A stretch of DNA of 64,000 nucleotides from Kineosporiaceae bacterium (lineage in GTDB: Bacteria; Actinomycetota; Actinomycetes; Actinomycetales; Kineosporiaceae), in NCBI GenBank assembly GCA_016794595.1, contig JAEUJN010000022.1, forward strand, positions 1-64,000. The letters run 5' to 3'. Under the pieces are notes generated by a model that did no database searches, had not been told where the DNA came from, and saw only the letters and a program-made list of their open reading frames with translations. The position numbers and the translations under genes were made by a program. Below, one piece after another: positions 15,966 through 25,225 of this stretch (positions are counted from its first letter, which is position 1; the number at the start of each line of letters is the position of its first letter).

Positions 15966-17642
15966 ATGAACGAGATGGCCCCCACCGAGCACGCGGAGCT
16001 GGTCGGCCGCCTCGAGCGCGCGCTGGATCGTGGCAGCCGACTGCTGGCCATCACACACGGCCTGCAGGCGGCCCTGCGGCCGGCGGACGTCGCGGACGTG
16101 ATCACCCATCACGCCCGGGCGGCCCTGGGCACCTATTTCGCCGGGATCGCCCTGGTGGATCCCGACCGCCGCACGATGGCGTACCTGAGCATGAGCCCCC
16201 TGCCCGACCAGACGGCACGGGCCTGGCAGGTCATCCCGCTGAGCACCCCGGCCCCGGTGACCGCCGCAGTCCGCACCGGGCGCTCGTTCTTCCTCGAGTC
16301 CATCGCCGAGGCCGAGGCGGCCTTCCCCGGGATCGCCGCACACATGCGCACCGCGGGCACCGGGGCGATGGCGCACCTGCCGCTGATCTCCGGCAGTGGT
16401 GAGCGCCTGGGCACCCTGGCCCTGAGCTTCGCCACGTCGCGCCGGATGAGTGCCAGTGAACGCGAGTTCATGACGACGCTGGCCGGCTACACGTCGCAGG
16501 CCATCGAGCGAGCCCTGCTGTTCGAGCAGAAGCTCACCGTGGCCGAGGCCCTCCAGGGCTCGGTGCTGCCCACCCGGATGCCGCGGCTGGAGCACTGGGA
16601 GGTCCTCGGCCGGTTCGAGCCCGGCGCGGTGGGCATGGAGGTCGGCGGCGACTGGTTCGACGCCTTCACCCTGCCGGACGGCCGTCTCGCCTGCGCCGTG
16701 GGCGACGCCACCGGGCACGGCCTGCGAGCGGCGCGGGTGATGTCCGCCGTCCGCAATGCCCTGCGGGCCTATGCCGTGCTCGGCGGCGGCCCGGCCACGG
16801 TGCTCACCCGGCTGGACGACATGCTGTTCGCCCTCCAGCCGGAGTCGATGGCCACCGTGCTCTACCTCGAACTCGACCCGAGCAGCGGCGAGGGGCTGGT
16901 CAGCCTGGCCGGGCACCCCCCGCCGCTGCTCTGGAGTCCCGAGGGCGCGACCCAGGTCCTGGACCTCGATCCGGACCCTCCCCTGGGATGCGTCCACGAC
17001 GACGCTCGCCGAGACCATCCGGTCCGTGTGGGAGCTGACGAACTGCTGCTGCTCTTCACCGACGGTCTGGTGGAGCGGCGGGACGAGGACATCTTCCTCG
17101 GGCTGGCGCGACTGGCCTCCACGCTGACCGACATCGTGACGCCCGCCGTGACCACGGAGCAGGTGCTCGAGCAGGTGCTGGGCAAGATGATCGACGCCTC
17201 GTCCACCGGGGACGACGTGTGCGCGCTGGTGGTCCGGCACACCCGGGACGCCCCGGCGCCCGCCGCCCGCCGGACCCACCTGCCCCCACGGGCCCACTCC
17301 GTGGGCGAGGCCCGGCGCCTGGCCCGCGAGGCGCTCACCGAGTGGGGCGTCGCCAGGCGGCGGGACGAGATCGTGCTGGCGGTCAGCGAACTGGTGACCA
17401 ACGCGGTGACCCACGCCGAGACGTCCCTGACCCTGCAGCTGGAGGTGCTCGAGCGAGCCGTGCGGGTGACGGTCGTCGACCAGAGCCCGGCTCTGCCGGA
17501 ACACCAGCTGGCCGAGCCGGCCGAGGAGCACGGACGGGGGGTGCACCTCGTCGAGCTGGTCTCCGACCGCTGGGGCGCCACGATCACCCCGGACGGCAAG
17601 TGTGTCTGGGCCGAGTTCGACCTCGGGGACGGCGCCTCCTGA
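15966..17642 (+). CDS. GAF-PP2C (SpoIIE/RsbU)-HATPase three-domain regulator
   Basis: The 558-aa protein starts at the ATG at 15966 after a purine-rich stretch. Domains: GAF (about 30-170), PP2C/SpoIIE phosphatase (about 185-415; metal-binding GGDWFDAF and GDATGHG, then GDDVCALVV), and an RsbW-like HATPase (about 430-555; N-box ELVTNAVTHA, G-box GRGVHLVELV). Fusing an anti-sigma-factor-type kinase to a phosphatase is common in actinobacteria. Such proteins usually control an anti-sigma antagonist through phosphorylation and dephosphorylation, with GAF as the input. No sigma factor or STAS antagonist gene is adjacent, so partners are encoded elsewhere. Confidence 0.9.
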   Translation: MNEMAPTEHAELVGRLERALDRGSRLLAITHGLQAALRPADVADVITHHARAALGTYFAGIALVDPDRRTMAYLSMSPLPDQTARAWQVIPLSTPAPVTAAVRTGRSFFLESIAEAEAAFPGIAAHMRTAGTGAMAHLPLISGSGERLGTLALSFATSRRMSASEREFMTTLAGYTSQAIERALLFEQKLTVAEALQGSVLPTRMPRLEHWEVLGRFEPGAVGMEVGGDWFDAFTLPDGRLACAVGDATGHGLRAARVMSAVRNALRAYAVLGGGPATVLTRLDDMLFALQPESMATVLYLELDPSSGEGLVSLAGHPPPLLWSPEGATQVLDLDPDPPLGCVHDDARRDHPVRVGADELLLLFTDGLVERRDEDIFLGLARLASTLTDIVTPAVTTEQVLEQVLGKMIDASSTGDDVCALVVRHTRDAPAPAARRTHLPPRAHSVGEARRLAREALTEWGVARRRDEIVLAVSELVTNAVTHAETSLTLQLEVLERAVRVTVVDQSPALPEHQLAEPAEEHGRGVHLVELVSDRWGATITPDGKCVWAEFDLGDGAS

Positions 17643-17651
17643 GGGTGCGGT

Positions 17652-17677
17652 CCGCGCGAGTCGTGCCCCTCGCGCGG
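17652..17677. terminator. Bidirectional terminator hairpin
   Basis: CCGCGCGAG and CTCGCGCGG form a perfect 9-bp stem with an 8-nt loop in the 39-bp gap between convergent genes. Confidence 0.7.
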
Positions 17678-17681
17678 GTGA

Positions 17682-18224
17682 TCAGCCGACGGAGACCAGG
17701 CGCCACCCGCGGGTCCGGCCGACCGGGTCGATCCGGGCCAGCTCCACCCGCCAGGTGCGGTCCGCGTCGTCGCGGCGGACGCCGTCCCGCCAGCGGCTGT
17801 GATGACCGACCACCACTGCCTGGGCCCGGCGCGCCCGGGCACTCACGTCGTCCCAGCGGGTGACCACGAAGTAGACCGGCGTTCCGGGATCAACGGGCGG
17901 CCCAGTCGGCTCGGTCCGCCCCGATGGTTCTGCCGAGGCGGCGTCCTGCTGTTCGGCGGCTGCCAGCCGCGCGGCCTGGGACTGGTCGTCCCAGGTCGAC
18001 CTGACCAGGGCCGCCCGTTGCGCGCGCTGCCCGGCGTCGGCCGAGGCGGGCAGTGCGGCGATCCGGGCGTCGGCCTCGAGCAGCAGGACGGCGGCAATCC
18101 GCACCCCGTCCTCGGCCGCGGGGTCGGGGCGGTGGCGCAGCCACTGCGGGAGGCCGATCGCCAGCAGCAGCGCCGCCCCGATCGCGGCGAGGCGCGCCAG
18201 CCGACCCAGGCCTTGCTGTGCCAC
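17682..18224 (-). CDS. Membrane-anchored hypothetical protein
   Basis: A 180-aa protein with one N-terminal hydrophobic segment (AAIGAALLLAIGL, about residues 14-27), followed by an Ala-rich helical stretch and a C-terminal part rich in beta (PVYFVVTRWDDV ... TWRVELARIDPVG). Topology suggests a single-pass protein with an extracytoplasmic domain or an uncleaved signal. No family is recognised. It is transcribed away from the phosphate transporter genes and shares their 308-bp upstream region. Confidence 0.65.
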   Translation of the reverse strand: MAQQGLGRLARLAAIGAALLLAIGLPQWLRHRPDPAAEDGVRIAAVLLLEADARIAALPASADAGQRAQRAALVRSTWDDQSQAARLAAAEQQDAASAEPSGRTEPTGPPVDPGTPVYFVVTRWDDVSARARRAQAVVVGHHSRWRDGVRRDDADRTWRVELARIDPVGRTRGWRLVSVG

Positions 18225-18396
18225 GCCGGCTCCGTCCTCAGGGGCGTCTCAGGTGTTGCCCCGATGCTCGCACGAGTCGCTCGGTCGCGTTCGGCTCGCG
18301 CCCGGGCCCGTTCGGCGCAGTTGTCACCCAGCCCGAGGCATGAGCTTGACCTCACGTGTGGCCTTCGACACGGTTGGGACCAGTAGATGACGAGTC

Positions 18397-18414
18397 GGTG
18401 AGAACCGGCTGAAC
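18397..18414 (-). promoter_or_regulatory. Candidate PhoP (Pho-box-like) direct repeat
   Basis: On the minus strand GTTCAGC, four bases, then TCTCACC match the 11-nt-period direct repeat GTTCACC of actinobacterial Pho boxes at 6/7 and 5/7. It lies about 120 bp upstream of the phosphate transporter start. The match is imperfect, and low-affinity PiT systems are not always PhoP targets, so this is only a candidate. Confidence 0.35.
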
Positions 18415-18474
18415 AAATGGCAGCGACCCGCCGTCCACCCGGGTCGATCGAGCCAATGCAGTTGACCTGCGCTT

Positions 18475-18500
18475 TTGGCTTCTCCCGTTGGCTTCTCCCG
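18475..18500. repeat. Perfect tandem 13-bp duplication
   Basis: TTGGCTTCTCCCG occurs twice back to back, ending 32 bp before the transporter ATG, probably inside the leader. It looks like a slippage duplication and could also act as a paired binding site. Confidence 0.85.
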
Positions 18501-18532
18501 TGTCATGCGGGCGCGAACAGAAGGACGGCGCC

Positions 18533-19567
18533 ATGACGACTTTGGCGGTGCTCACGGTCATTGCCGTGATGGTTGTGGTGCTCTTCGACTACACCAACGG
18601 TTTCCACGACGCCTCGAACATCATCGCCACGGTCATCGCCTCGCGGGCGATGACCCCGATCCAGGCCGTGGTGATCGTGGCCACGTTCGAGTTCCTCGGC
18701 CCGATCCTGGGCGGAACCGCCGTGGCCAACACCATCGGCAAGTTCGTCAAGGTCGACGACCTCGATCCCACCAAGGCCATGGTGGTGATCTTCTGCGGGA
18801 TCATCGGGGCCATCACCTGGAACCTCGGCACCTGGTGGTTCGGGATCCCGTCGTCGTCCTCGCACGCCCTGGTCGGGGGTTTGATCGGTGCGGTCATCCT
18901 GGCCGCCGGCCCGGACAACGTGGTGTGGGGCTTCGGCGAGCTGGTCAACCACGGCCACATCACCGGCGTGACGAAGGTGCTGATCGGCCTGGTCGCCTCA
19001 CCGATCATCGGCTTCTGGGTCGGCTTCACCATCCACCGGATCATGGGTGGGTTGCTCCAGGGAGCGCGACCCGGCGTCAACAAGGGCCTGCGCCGCGCAC
19101 AGTGGCTGACCTCGGCCGGCCTGGCCTTCTCCCACGGCGCCAACGACGCCCAGAAGAGCATGGGCATCATCACCCTGGTGCTGGTGCTCGGCGGTCACCT
19201 GACCGAGTTCACCGTGCCGTTCTGGGTGATCATCACCTGCGCCGGCGCGATCACCCTGGGCATCCTGTCCGGCGGGTGGCGGATCGTGCGCACGGTCGGC
19301 TTCGGGATCTACAAGGTGCGCCCGCTGCACGCCCTGGACGCCCAGCTGACCTCGGCCACGGTCATCCTGTCGGCCTCCTACCTCGGTGCCCCGGTCTCGA
19401 CCACCCACGTGGTCAGCTCCTCGATCATGGGCATCGGCTCCTCCGAGCGGCCCAAGGCCGTGCGCTGGGCCAAGGCGTTCGAGATCGTGAGCACCTGGCT
19501 GATCACGATCCCCGGATCGGCCACCGTGGCGATCATCGCCTACCTGATCAGCACCATCTTCATCTGA
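18533..19567 (+). CDS. Inorganic phosphate transporter, PiT family
   Basis: A 344-aa protein of about ten transmembrane helices with both PiT signatures: DYTNGFHDASN near residue 19 and FSHGANDAQKSMGI near residue 203, which form the two inverted phosphate sites. It imports metal-phosphate complexes with protons or sodium. The ATG at 18533 follows GAAGGACGG; the longer frames at 18475 and 18488 arise only from the tandem 13-mer. The DUF47 gene follows 44 bp downstream, the usual PiT partner. Confidence 0.95.
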   Translation: MTTLAVLTVIAVMVVVLFDYTNGFHDASNIIATVIASRAMTPIQAVVIVATFEFLGPILGGTAVANTIGKFVKVDDLDPTKAMVVIFCGIIGAITWNLGTWWFGIPSSSSHALVGGLIGAVILAAGPDNVVWGFGELVNHGHITGVTKVLIGLVASPIIGFWVGFTIHRIMGGLLQGARPGVNKGLRRAQWLTSAGLAFSHGANDAQKSMGIITLVLVLGGHLTEFTVPFWVIITCAGAITLGILSGGWRIVRTVGFGIYKVRPLHALDAQLTSATVILSASYLGAPVSTTHVVSSSIMGIGSSERPKAVRWAKAFEIVSTWLITIPGSATVAIIAYLISTIFI

Positions 19568-19611
19568 GCGTCTCGCAGTCCGGCTGAGCCGAACCAATCC
19601 AGGAGGTCGTC

Positions 19612-20304
19612 ATGTCCGAAGGCAATGCACTCGGGAAGGTCATCAGCCGCGTCTTCCCCCGTATGCCCAACTTCTTCCAGCTGCTGAACGACCAGTGCGA
19701 TCTGGCGGTCAAGTCCGGTGAGGCCCTGGTGCAGTTCATGACCACCGGTGCCGAGGCCGACGCCCTGCGGGTCCGCGAGATCGAGCACGAGGCGGACACC
19801 ATCAAGGACCGCAACATGGACGTGCTGAACAAGGCGTTCTCCACGCCGATGGACCGCGAGGAGCTCTACCGCGCGATCAGCAGCATCGACCACGTGATCA
19901 ACTACGCCAAGACCACGGTGCGCGAGATGGAGGTGCTCGGGGTCGCCCCCGACTCCTACACGCTGGAGTTCGCCGAGCGGCTGCTCGACGGCAACCTGGC
20001 GCTGCAGCAGGGCTACCGGCTGCTGGAGACCGACCCCGGCGCCGCCGAGGCCAGTGCCGCCGCGGCCCGCAAGGCCGAGCGCAACTGCGAGAAGGCCTAC
20101 CGGCGGGCGCTGGCCGAGCTGTTCGACGTCGAGGCGGACGTCGCCCGGCTCGAGGCCTCGGGTGGCCCCACCGGTGGCAAGGCCCTCGCCCAGGTCATGG
20201 ACGTGATGAAGAAGCGCGAGGTCTACCGCCACCTGTCCAACGCGGCCGACCGCACCGCTCGCGCCGGCGACGTCCTGCACGACATCGTCGTGAAGATGGT
20301 CTGA
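19612..20304 (+). CDS. DUF47/PhoU-like PiT accessory protein
   Basis: A 230-aa all-helical protein of the DUF47 (PF01865) family, PhoU-related. It has acidic metal-binding heptads such as REIEHEADTIKDRNMD near residue 50 and RKAERNCEKAYRRAL near residue 155. The start is firm: AGGAGG lies 8 bp before the ATG. DUF47 proteins are regulators or partners of the PiT transporter encoded just before; they probably inhibit or couple transport to phosphate status at the membrane. Confidence 0.92.
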   Translation: MSEGNALGKVISRVFPRMPNFFQLLNDQCDLAVKSGEALVQFMTTGAEADALRVREIEHEADTIKDRNMDVLNKAFSTPMDREELYRAISSIDHVINYAKTTVREMEVLGVAPDSYTLEFAERLLDGNLALQQGYRLLETDPGAAEASAAAARKAERNCEKAYRRALAELFDVEADVARLEASGGPTGGKALAQVMDVMKKREVYRHLSNAADRTARAGDVLHDIVVKMV

Positions 20305-20585
20305 CCCCGCCCCACCGCCCCACCCGCCCCACCAGCTCCCCCAACCTGCTCATGTTCCGCAGGTGACCGCTCATACTCCGCCAATGACGTCGAATCGCCC
20401 GATTCGTCCGATCAGGAGGGTCACCGGCGGAGCATGAGCGCGTTGGGGCCTGGCGTCGGTCGCTTCGCGACACCCCCGTGCTCGCGCTCCTCAGCGCTCG
20501 TATCTCGCTCGATCGTCGCGCTCGAGCTCATTCCCACTCGATCCTCACCCGAGCGGGCCTGGCGTCGGTCGCTTCGCGACCTCGC
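20305..20585. other. 281-bp convergent intergenic region with repeats
   Basis: No gene is supported. GCTCATACTCCGCC at 20369-20382 is inverted (13/14) at 20426-20439, giving a long-loop hairpin. A 26-bp direct repeat lies at 20446-20471 and 20555-20580. An 18-bp copy of the guaA 3' end lies at 20526-20543. The segment probably provides termination for both convergent operons. Confidence 0.6.
20446..20580. repeat. 26-bp direct repeat pair beside guaA
   Basis: GGGCCTGGCGTCGGTCGCTT plus CGCGAC occurs at 20446-20471 and 20555-20580 without mismatch. The second copy ends 5 bp before the guaA stop codon region. It may be a local duplication or a dispersed repeat of this genome. Confidence 0.8.
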
Positions 20586-20601
20586 TCATTCCCACTCGAT
20601 C
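20526..20601. repeat. 18-bp duplication of the guaA 3' end
   Basis: GCTCATTCCCACTCGATC occurs at 20584-20601, where it spans the last codons and stop of guaA, and again at 20526-20543, 58 bp downstream in the guaA direction. With the adjacent 26-bp repeat this suggests repeated slippage or REP-like insertion at the gene end. Confidence 0.8.
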
Positions 20602-22202
20602 GTGCCGGGGGGCTTGCTGGTGATGTCCAGCACCACCCGGTTGACCTCGTCCACCTCGTTGGTGATCCGGGTCGAGATCCGGGCCAGCAGGTCGTGCGGC
20701 AGCTTCGACCAGTCCGCGGTCATGGCGTCCTCACTGGACACCGGACGCAGCACCACGGGCGGGCCGTAGGTGCGCCCGTCACCCTGGACGCCGACCGAGC
20801 GCACGTCGGCGAGCAGCACCACCGGGCACTGCCAGATGTCGCGATCCAGGCCGGCCGCGGTCAGCTCCTCGCGCACGATCGCATCCGCGTGACGCAGGGT
20901 CGTCAGCCGGTCCTCGGTCACCTCACCGATGATCCGGATCCCCAGCCCCGGCCCCGGGAACGGCTGGCGGTGCACGATCTCGTCCGGCAGTCCGAGCTGC
21001 TCCCCGACCGCGCGCACCTCGTCCTTGAACAGGGTGCGCAGCGGCTCGACCAGGTCGAAGTCGAGGTCCTCCGGCAGCCCGCCCACGTTGTGGTGGCTCT
21101 TGATGTTGGCTGCGCCCTCGCCGCCGCCGGACTCCACGACGTCCGGGTAGAGCGTTCCCTGCACCAGGTACCGCACCTGTTCGCCGTGCGCCCCGGCCTC
21201 GGCGACCACCTCCCGGGCGGCCTGCTCGAACACCCGGATGAACTCCCGGCCGATGATCTTGCGCTTGGTCTCCGGATCGGTGACCCCGGCCAGCGCCTCG
21301 AGGAAGCGCTTCTGCGCGTCGACCACCTTCAGTCGGACGCCGGTGGCCGCGACGAAGTCCCGCTCCACCTGATCGGCCTCACCGGCCCGCAAGAGACCGT
21401 GGTCGACGAACACGCAGGTCAGTCGCTCGCCGATGGCGCGCTGCACGAGGGCGGCCGCCACCGCCGAGTCCACCCCGCCGCTCAGGCCGCAGATCGCGCG
21501 GCCGCCACCCACCTGGGCCGCCACCCGCGTCACCTGCTCGGTGATCACGCTGCCGGTGGTCCAGTCGGGGGTGATCCCCGCTCCCCGGGTCAGGAAGTTC
21601 ACCAGCTGGTCCTGGCCGAACTGCGAGTGCCTGACCTCGGGGTGCCACTGGACGCCGTAGAGCCGGCGCTCGCGGTCCTCGAAGGCCGCCACCGGCACCA
21701 CATCGGTGCCCGCCACGACGGCGAACCCCTCGGGGGCGCGCACCACGCTGTCCCCGTGGCTCATCCAGACCGACTGCCGCGGCGGCTGGCCAGCCAGCAG
21801 CACGGACGGCGCCGGGCCGGCGTGCAGGACGGTCCCGCCGTACTCCCGGGTGCCGTTGCGCGCCACCTCGCCCCCCAGCGCGCGGGCCATCGCCTGGAAG
21901 CCGTAACACAGCCCCAGCACCGGCACCCCCGCCCCGAACAGCGCCGGGTCGAGCTGGGGTGCGCCCTCGGCGTACACGCTGGCCGGCCCACCGGACAGGA
22001 TGATCGCGGCCGGGCCCTTGGCGAGCATCGCCGACAGCGGCATCGTGTGGGGGACGATCTCGGAGTACACGTGCGCCTCGCGCACCCGGCGGGCGATCAG
22101 CTGGGCGTACTGGGCCCCGAGGTCGACCACCAAGACCGGCGCGTGCCGTGGGACCGGCTGACGCGCAGGCTGCGGCGCAGATTCCGAGGCGTCGACGGTC
22201 AC
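20586..22202 (-). CDS. guaA: GMP synthase (glutamine-hydrolysing)
   Basis: A 538-aa two-domain enzyme that converts XMP to GMP with ATP and glutamine. The N-terminal class I amidotransferase has nucleophile Cys99 in LGLCYG and the His-Glu pair in WHPEV. The ATP-pyrophosphatase domain has the P-loop [11 protein letters not shown]. The C-terminal dimerisation domain ends in the typical PPGTIEWE. I chose the GTG at 22202, which overlaps the stop of the DUF3817 gene (GTGA); the longer frame lies inside that gene. The order SURF1-DUF3817-guaA with 4-bp overlaps indicates one operon. XMP comes from GuaB encoded at 32.9 kb. Confidence 0.97.
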   Translation of the reverse strand: MTVDASESAPQPARQPVPRHAPVLVVDLGAQYAQLIARRVREAHVYSEIVPHTMPLSAMLAKGPAAIILSGGPASVYAEGAPQLDPALFGAGVPVLGLCYGFQAMARALGGEVARNGTREYGGTVLHAGPAPSVLLAGQPPRQSVWMSHGDSVVRAPEGFAVVAGTDVVPVAAFEDRERRLYGVQWHPEVRHSQFGQDQLVNFLTRGAGITPDWTTGSVITEQVTRVAAQVGGGRAICGLSGGVDSAVAAALVQRAIGERLTCVFVDHGLLRAGEADQVERDFVAATGVRLKVVDAQKRFLEALAGVTDPETKRKIIGREFIRVFEQAAREVVAEAGAHGEQVRYLVQGTLYPDVVESGGGEGAANIKSHHNVGGLPEDLDFDLVEPLRTLFKDEVRAVGEQLGLPDEIVHRQPFPGPGLGIRIIGEVTEDRLTTLRHADAIVREELTAAGLDRDIWQCPVVLLADVRSVGVQGDGRTYGPPVVLRPVSSEDAMTADWSKLPHDLLARISTRITNEVDEVNRVVLDITSKPPGTIEWE

Positions 22203-22534
22203 CGGGGGGCGCCGATCACGGACTCGGCCTCGATCATCGGACCCACCTGCGAGCGCACCCACCGCTCGGCGACGAAGGACATCAGCGGCACGGTCCCGGC
22301 CAGCACGACCAGCACCGTGCGCCCCACGGCCAGCCGCTTGCCGGTGCGGAACCACAGGTCGACGGCGGTCAGCACATAGGCCAGGTACAACCACCCGTGC
22401 ACCATCGCCAGCCAGTCACCCAGGTGGTGTTCGGTCCTCACCAGGTACTTCAGGACGATGTTGATCGTCAGCAGGATCAGGAACACGCCAGTGGCCCAGG
22501 CCAGGACGCGATAGCGGGTCAGCGCGGCACTCAT
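22199..22534 (-). CDS. DUF3817 membrane protein
   Basis: A 111-aa protein with three transmembrane helices (about 10-30, 40-60, 70-92) and the DUF3817 landmarks VLKYLV, a short HHLGDW loop, and HGWLYLAYV. The family is typical of actinobacteria and regularly lies next to guaA; its biochemical role is unknown. Stop and start overlap the genes on both sides by 4 bp. Confidence 0.88.
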   Translation of the reverse strand: MSAALTRYRVLAWATGVFLILLTINIVLKYLVRTEHHLGDWLAMVHGWLYLAYVLTAVDLWFRTGKRLAVGRTVLVVLAGTVPLMSFVAERWVRSQVGPMIEAESVIGAPR

Positions 22535-23328
22535 GACCCCAATCCTGCCCCCTGCGAGGGCTCCGGCGTGCGCGGGTCCCCTCCGGCTGCCCGCGCGAGC
22601 CGCCCGAGGTGATCGTCACGCACCAGCCGGTACCAGAGGAACAGGCCGAACGCGGCGAAGATCCACCACTGCAGGGCGTAGGAGAGGTTCTGCAGGGCGA
22701 ACCTGCCGTCCCCGGTGGCCGGCGGGATCGCCGTCAACCCGGACGGCGCCGGCTCGGTGAGCACCACGTAGCCGGTGTACAGCGGGGCCGGCCAGCGCTC
22801 GAGCAGCGCGACCGGGTCGATCCGCTCCAGCTGATCGCCCGGCAGCCCGCTGGTCGTGCCCGGGTCGCGCGCGACGGCCTCCTCCCCCGGGCGCAGCACG
22901 CCGCGCACCCCGACCGGCCCGGCGGGCAGCGCCGCGGCGCTGGACGTCGCGGCGCCGGCGGAGGAGGTCCAGCCGCGGACCACCCCCAGCGTGGCGCCCT
23001 CCACCTGCATCGGGGTGAGCACCCAGTACCCCTCGCTGCCGTGCAGCCACCGCCCGGGCAGCAGCACCTGCCGCGCGGCGTCCCAGGTGCCGGTGAACGA
23101 GACCGGCTGGTCCACCCCGGACTCGGGGAAGGCAGTGCGCGGGGGCAACACCTGCTCGAGCGGCACCGGTGGCGCGCTCACCCGCGCCTGCCGGGCATCG
23201 CTGCCCTGCTCGCGGGCCCGGCTCAGCTGCCAGTTGCCCAGCCAGGCCATCCCCGAGCACACCGCCAGGACCACGACGAGCAGCACGAGCCAGCGGGGTC
23301 TCACGGCGGTTCGCCACACGCCGTCCAC
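22531..23328 (-). CDS. SURF1-family cytochrome oxidase biogenesis protein
   Basis: A 265-aa protein with two transmembrane helices at the ends (about residues 12-31 and 222-240) and a large extracytoplasmic loop, the SURF1 layout. Conserved pieces include GNWQLSRA after the first helix, TGTWD, and [10 protein letters not shown] before the second. SURF1/Shy1 helps heme insertion into cytochrome c oxidase subunit I. The start is GTG at 23328. It is the first gene of the SURF1-DUF3817-guaA operon and is divergent from the chemoreceptor gene. Confidence 0.92.
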   Translation of the reverse strand: MDGVWRTAVRPRWLVLLVVVLAVCSGMAWLGNWQLSRAREQGSDARQARVSAPPVPLEQVLPPRTAFPESGVDQPVSFTGTWDAARQVLLPGRWLHGSEGYWVLTPMQVEGATLGVVRGWTSSAGAATSSAAALPAGPVGVRGVLRPGEEAVARDPGTTSGLPGDQLERIDPVALLERWPAPLYTGYVVLTEPAPSGLTAIPPATGDGRFALQNLSYALQWWIFAAFGLFLWYRLVRDDHLGRLARAAGGDPRTPEPSQGAGLGS

Positions 23329-23422
23329 CGTAACCTCAGCCCGGGTCGTCCCGGGCGCTCAGGTCCGGCCGGAGCAGTACCGACATACCCAGGGTGACGG
23401 ACCGCCCTTCGGGAGGTACTCG

Positions 23423-25225
23423 GTGTTGACTCGTTTCCCCGTGACCGTGCGGCTGTGGGCGCTGGTCGGGGTGGCCATGCTCGGGATGCTGGCCACGGCG
23501 ACCATGGGCGTGCTGCAGATCCGCGCCGGCATCGAGGACGACCACCGCCAGATGGTGCGCAGCGCGGTGCAGCAGGCGATGAGCGTGGTGACGACACTGC
23601 ACGAGCGCGAGCAGGCAGGCACCCTCACCCGCGAGCAGGCCCAGACCGAGGCCAAGGACCTGCTGCGCACCATGCGGTTCCACGAGAACGACTATGTGTG
23701 GATCAACGACATGAACCACGTCATGATCATGCACCCGACCAAGCCGGCGCTGGACACCACCTCGGTCAAGGACATGAAGGACCCGAACGGGGTTCCGCTG
23801 TTCCAGGTCATGGTCGACCTGGTGAAGGCGGACGGCGAGGGCTTCGTCGCCTACGAGTGGCCCAAGCCCAACGCCGCCGAACCCCAGCCCAAGATCTCCT
23901 ACGTCGCAGGCTTCGCCCCCTGGGGCTGGGTCGTGGGGTCGGGGGTCTACGTGGACGACATCGACACCACCGTCGAGGGCCTCACCATCCGGCTGGGCGC
24001 CATCCTGCTCACCTGCCTGATCCTGCTGATCATCCCCTCGATCCTGATCACCAGGGTCACCCGGCGCGATGTCCGCCTGCTGATCGCCGGCGTCTCGGCC
24101 CTGGCCGAGCACGACCTGGCCGACCACCCGCTGCCCACCGGTCAGGACGAGCTGGCCGAGATCGGCCAGGCCGTGGCCCTGGCCCGCAGCCGGATGGCCG
24201 ACCAGGACGTCGAACTCGAGCTGGCCTCCCAGGACCGCGACCAGCAGATCCGGGACAACTTCCGCGAGCAGCGCGAGGCGGTGGACCAGGCCCGGGCCAA
24301 GGCCCGCAGGGTGGTCGACACCACGGTCGAGACCGTCGGTGACCAGCTCCGCGACCTGGTCCGGCACGTGGCATCGGTCGGCGAGGCCGCCGGCACGATC
24401 GACGAGAAGGCTGCCACCGCCGAGACGGTCACCCGCGAGGTCACCGCCGAGGCCGCCGAGGCAGACCGGGTCGCCACCGCGCTCGGGCAGAGCCTGCGCA
24501 CCGTGGCCGGCATGGCCGAACTGATCGCCGGGGTCGCCGACCAGACCAAGATGCTCGCCCTGAACGCGACCATCGAGGCCGCCCGGGCCGGCGAGGCCGG
24601 ACGGGGCTTCAGCGTGGTCGCCGGCGAGGTCGGCGAGCTCGCCCTGACCACCGCCAAGTCCACCGAGGAGATCGCCGCCACCCTGTCGACCCTGCAGCAC
24701 GACGCCGCCGCCGTCGGCGCGGCCGTGAGCAGGATGGGGCAGCGGATGAGCGGGCTCGGTGAGGCCACCGAGGCCCTGAACGGCGTCGCGGTGCACCAGC
24801 GCGAGCTGGTCCAGAGCCTGAGCACCACGGTGAACGCCGCCCTGGAGCGGATGGCCTCGATCACGATCGGCGGCGATGAGGACGAGCGCCGAAAGTACGA
24901 GCGGATCCCGGTGCACGAGAAGGCCGAGATGAAGCTGGCCAACACCTTGCCCGAGCTGGTCCAACTCGAGGACGTCGGCGAGGGTGGGCTGCGGTGCGTG
25001 ATCGCGGACGACCTGATGCTGGCCCGTATGCAACCGGGTGACGTGGTCATGATCAAGCTGGGCAGCGAGGCGGGCGCCCTGGAGCTGGTCGGACTGGTCA
25101 AGCACCGCATGCCGCGCCGGAAGAAGATCGCCTTCGGGATCGAGTTCGACCCCCTCCCCGCCGGGGAACTGGCCGAGGACCTGCGCCGCTACATCTCGCG
25201 CTTCGCCATCACGGCCGGCGACTGA
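23423..25225 (+). CDS. Methyl-accepting chemotaxis protein with single-Cache sensor and C-terminal PilZ domain
   Basis: The GTG at 23423 is fixed by GGGAGGT 5 bp upstream and gives 600 aa. Order: transmembrane helix (12-32); periplasmic-type sCache (about 35-188; [36 protein letters not shown]); second helix (190-210); HAMP; signalling domain with the hairpin tip near 365-405 ([20 protein letters not shown], then GRGF); and PilZ (about 488-590). The PilZ part has the c-di-GMP RxxxR motif Arg490-Arg494 and DVGEGG at 517-522. The receptor should signal to CheA, and cyclic-di-GMP may tune it. No che genes are nearby. Relatives of the Cache domain bind small organic acids; the ligand here is unknown. 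Confidence 0.92.
   Translation: MLTRFPVTVRLWALVGVAMLGMLATATMGVLQIRAGIEDDHRQMVRSAVQQAMSVVTTLHEREQAGTLTREQAQTEAKDLLRTMRFHENDYVWINDMNHVMIMHPTKPALDTTSVKDMKDPNGVPLFQVMVDLVKADGEGFVAYEWPKPNAAEPQPKISYVAGFAPWGWVVGSGVYVDDIDTTVEGLTIRLGAILLTCLILLIIPSILITRVTRRDVRLLIAGVSALAEHDLADHPLPTGQDELAEIGQAVALARSRMADQDVELELASQDRDQQIRDNFREQREAVDQARAKARRVVDTTVETVGDQLRDLVRHVASVGEAAGTIDEKAATAETVTREVTAEAAEADRVATALGQSLRTVAGMAELIAGVADQTKMLALNATIEAARAGEAGRGFSVVAGEVGELALTTAKSTEEIAATLSTLQHDAAAVGAAVSRMGQRMSGLGEATEALNGVAVHQRELVQSLSTTVNAALERMASITIGGDEDERRKYERIPVHEKAEMKLANTLPELVQLEDVGEGGLRCVIADDLMLARMQPGDVVMIKLGSEAGALELVGLVKHRMPRRKKIAFGIEFDPLPAGELAEDLRRYISRFAITAGD

Larger units (their letters stand above)
18225..18532. other. 308-bp divergent intergenic region upstream of the phosphate transporter
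   Basis: No gene is supported here. The region holds a Pho-box-like direct repeat (18397-18414), a perfect tandem 13-mer (18475-18500) and the ribosome binding site GAAGGACGG of the transporter gene. Two TTGACC hexamers (18344-18349 and 18462-18467) could be -35 elements, but I see no convincing -10 partner at the right distance. Confidence 0.5.

Noticed and set aside
18475-18532. Longer N-terminus for the phosphate transporter
   Set aside because: The extra start codons come from the tandem 13-mer. The ATG at 18533 has a ribosome binding site and places the first helix correctly.
20478-22379. 633-codon open frame antisense to guaA
   Set aside because: It mirrors guaA codon for codon, is rich in His/Gln/Arg/Gly as third-position GC bias dictates, and shows no family motif. 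Such shadows are normal at this GC content.
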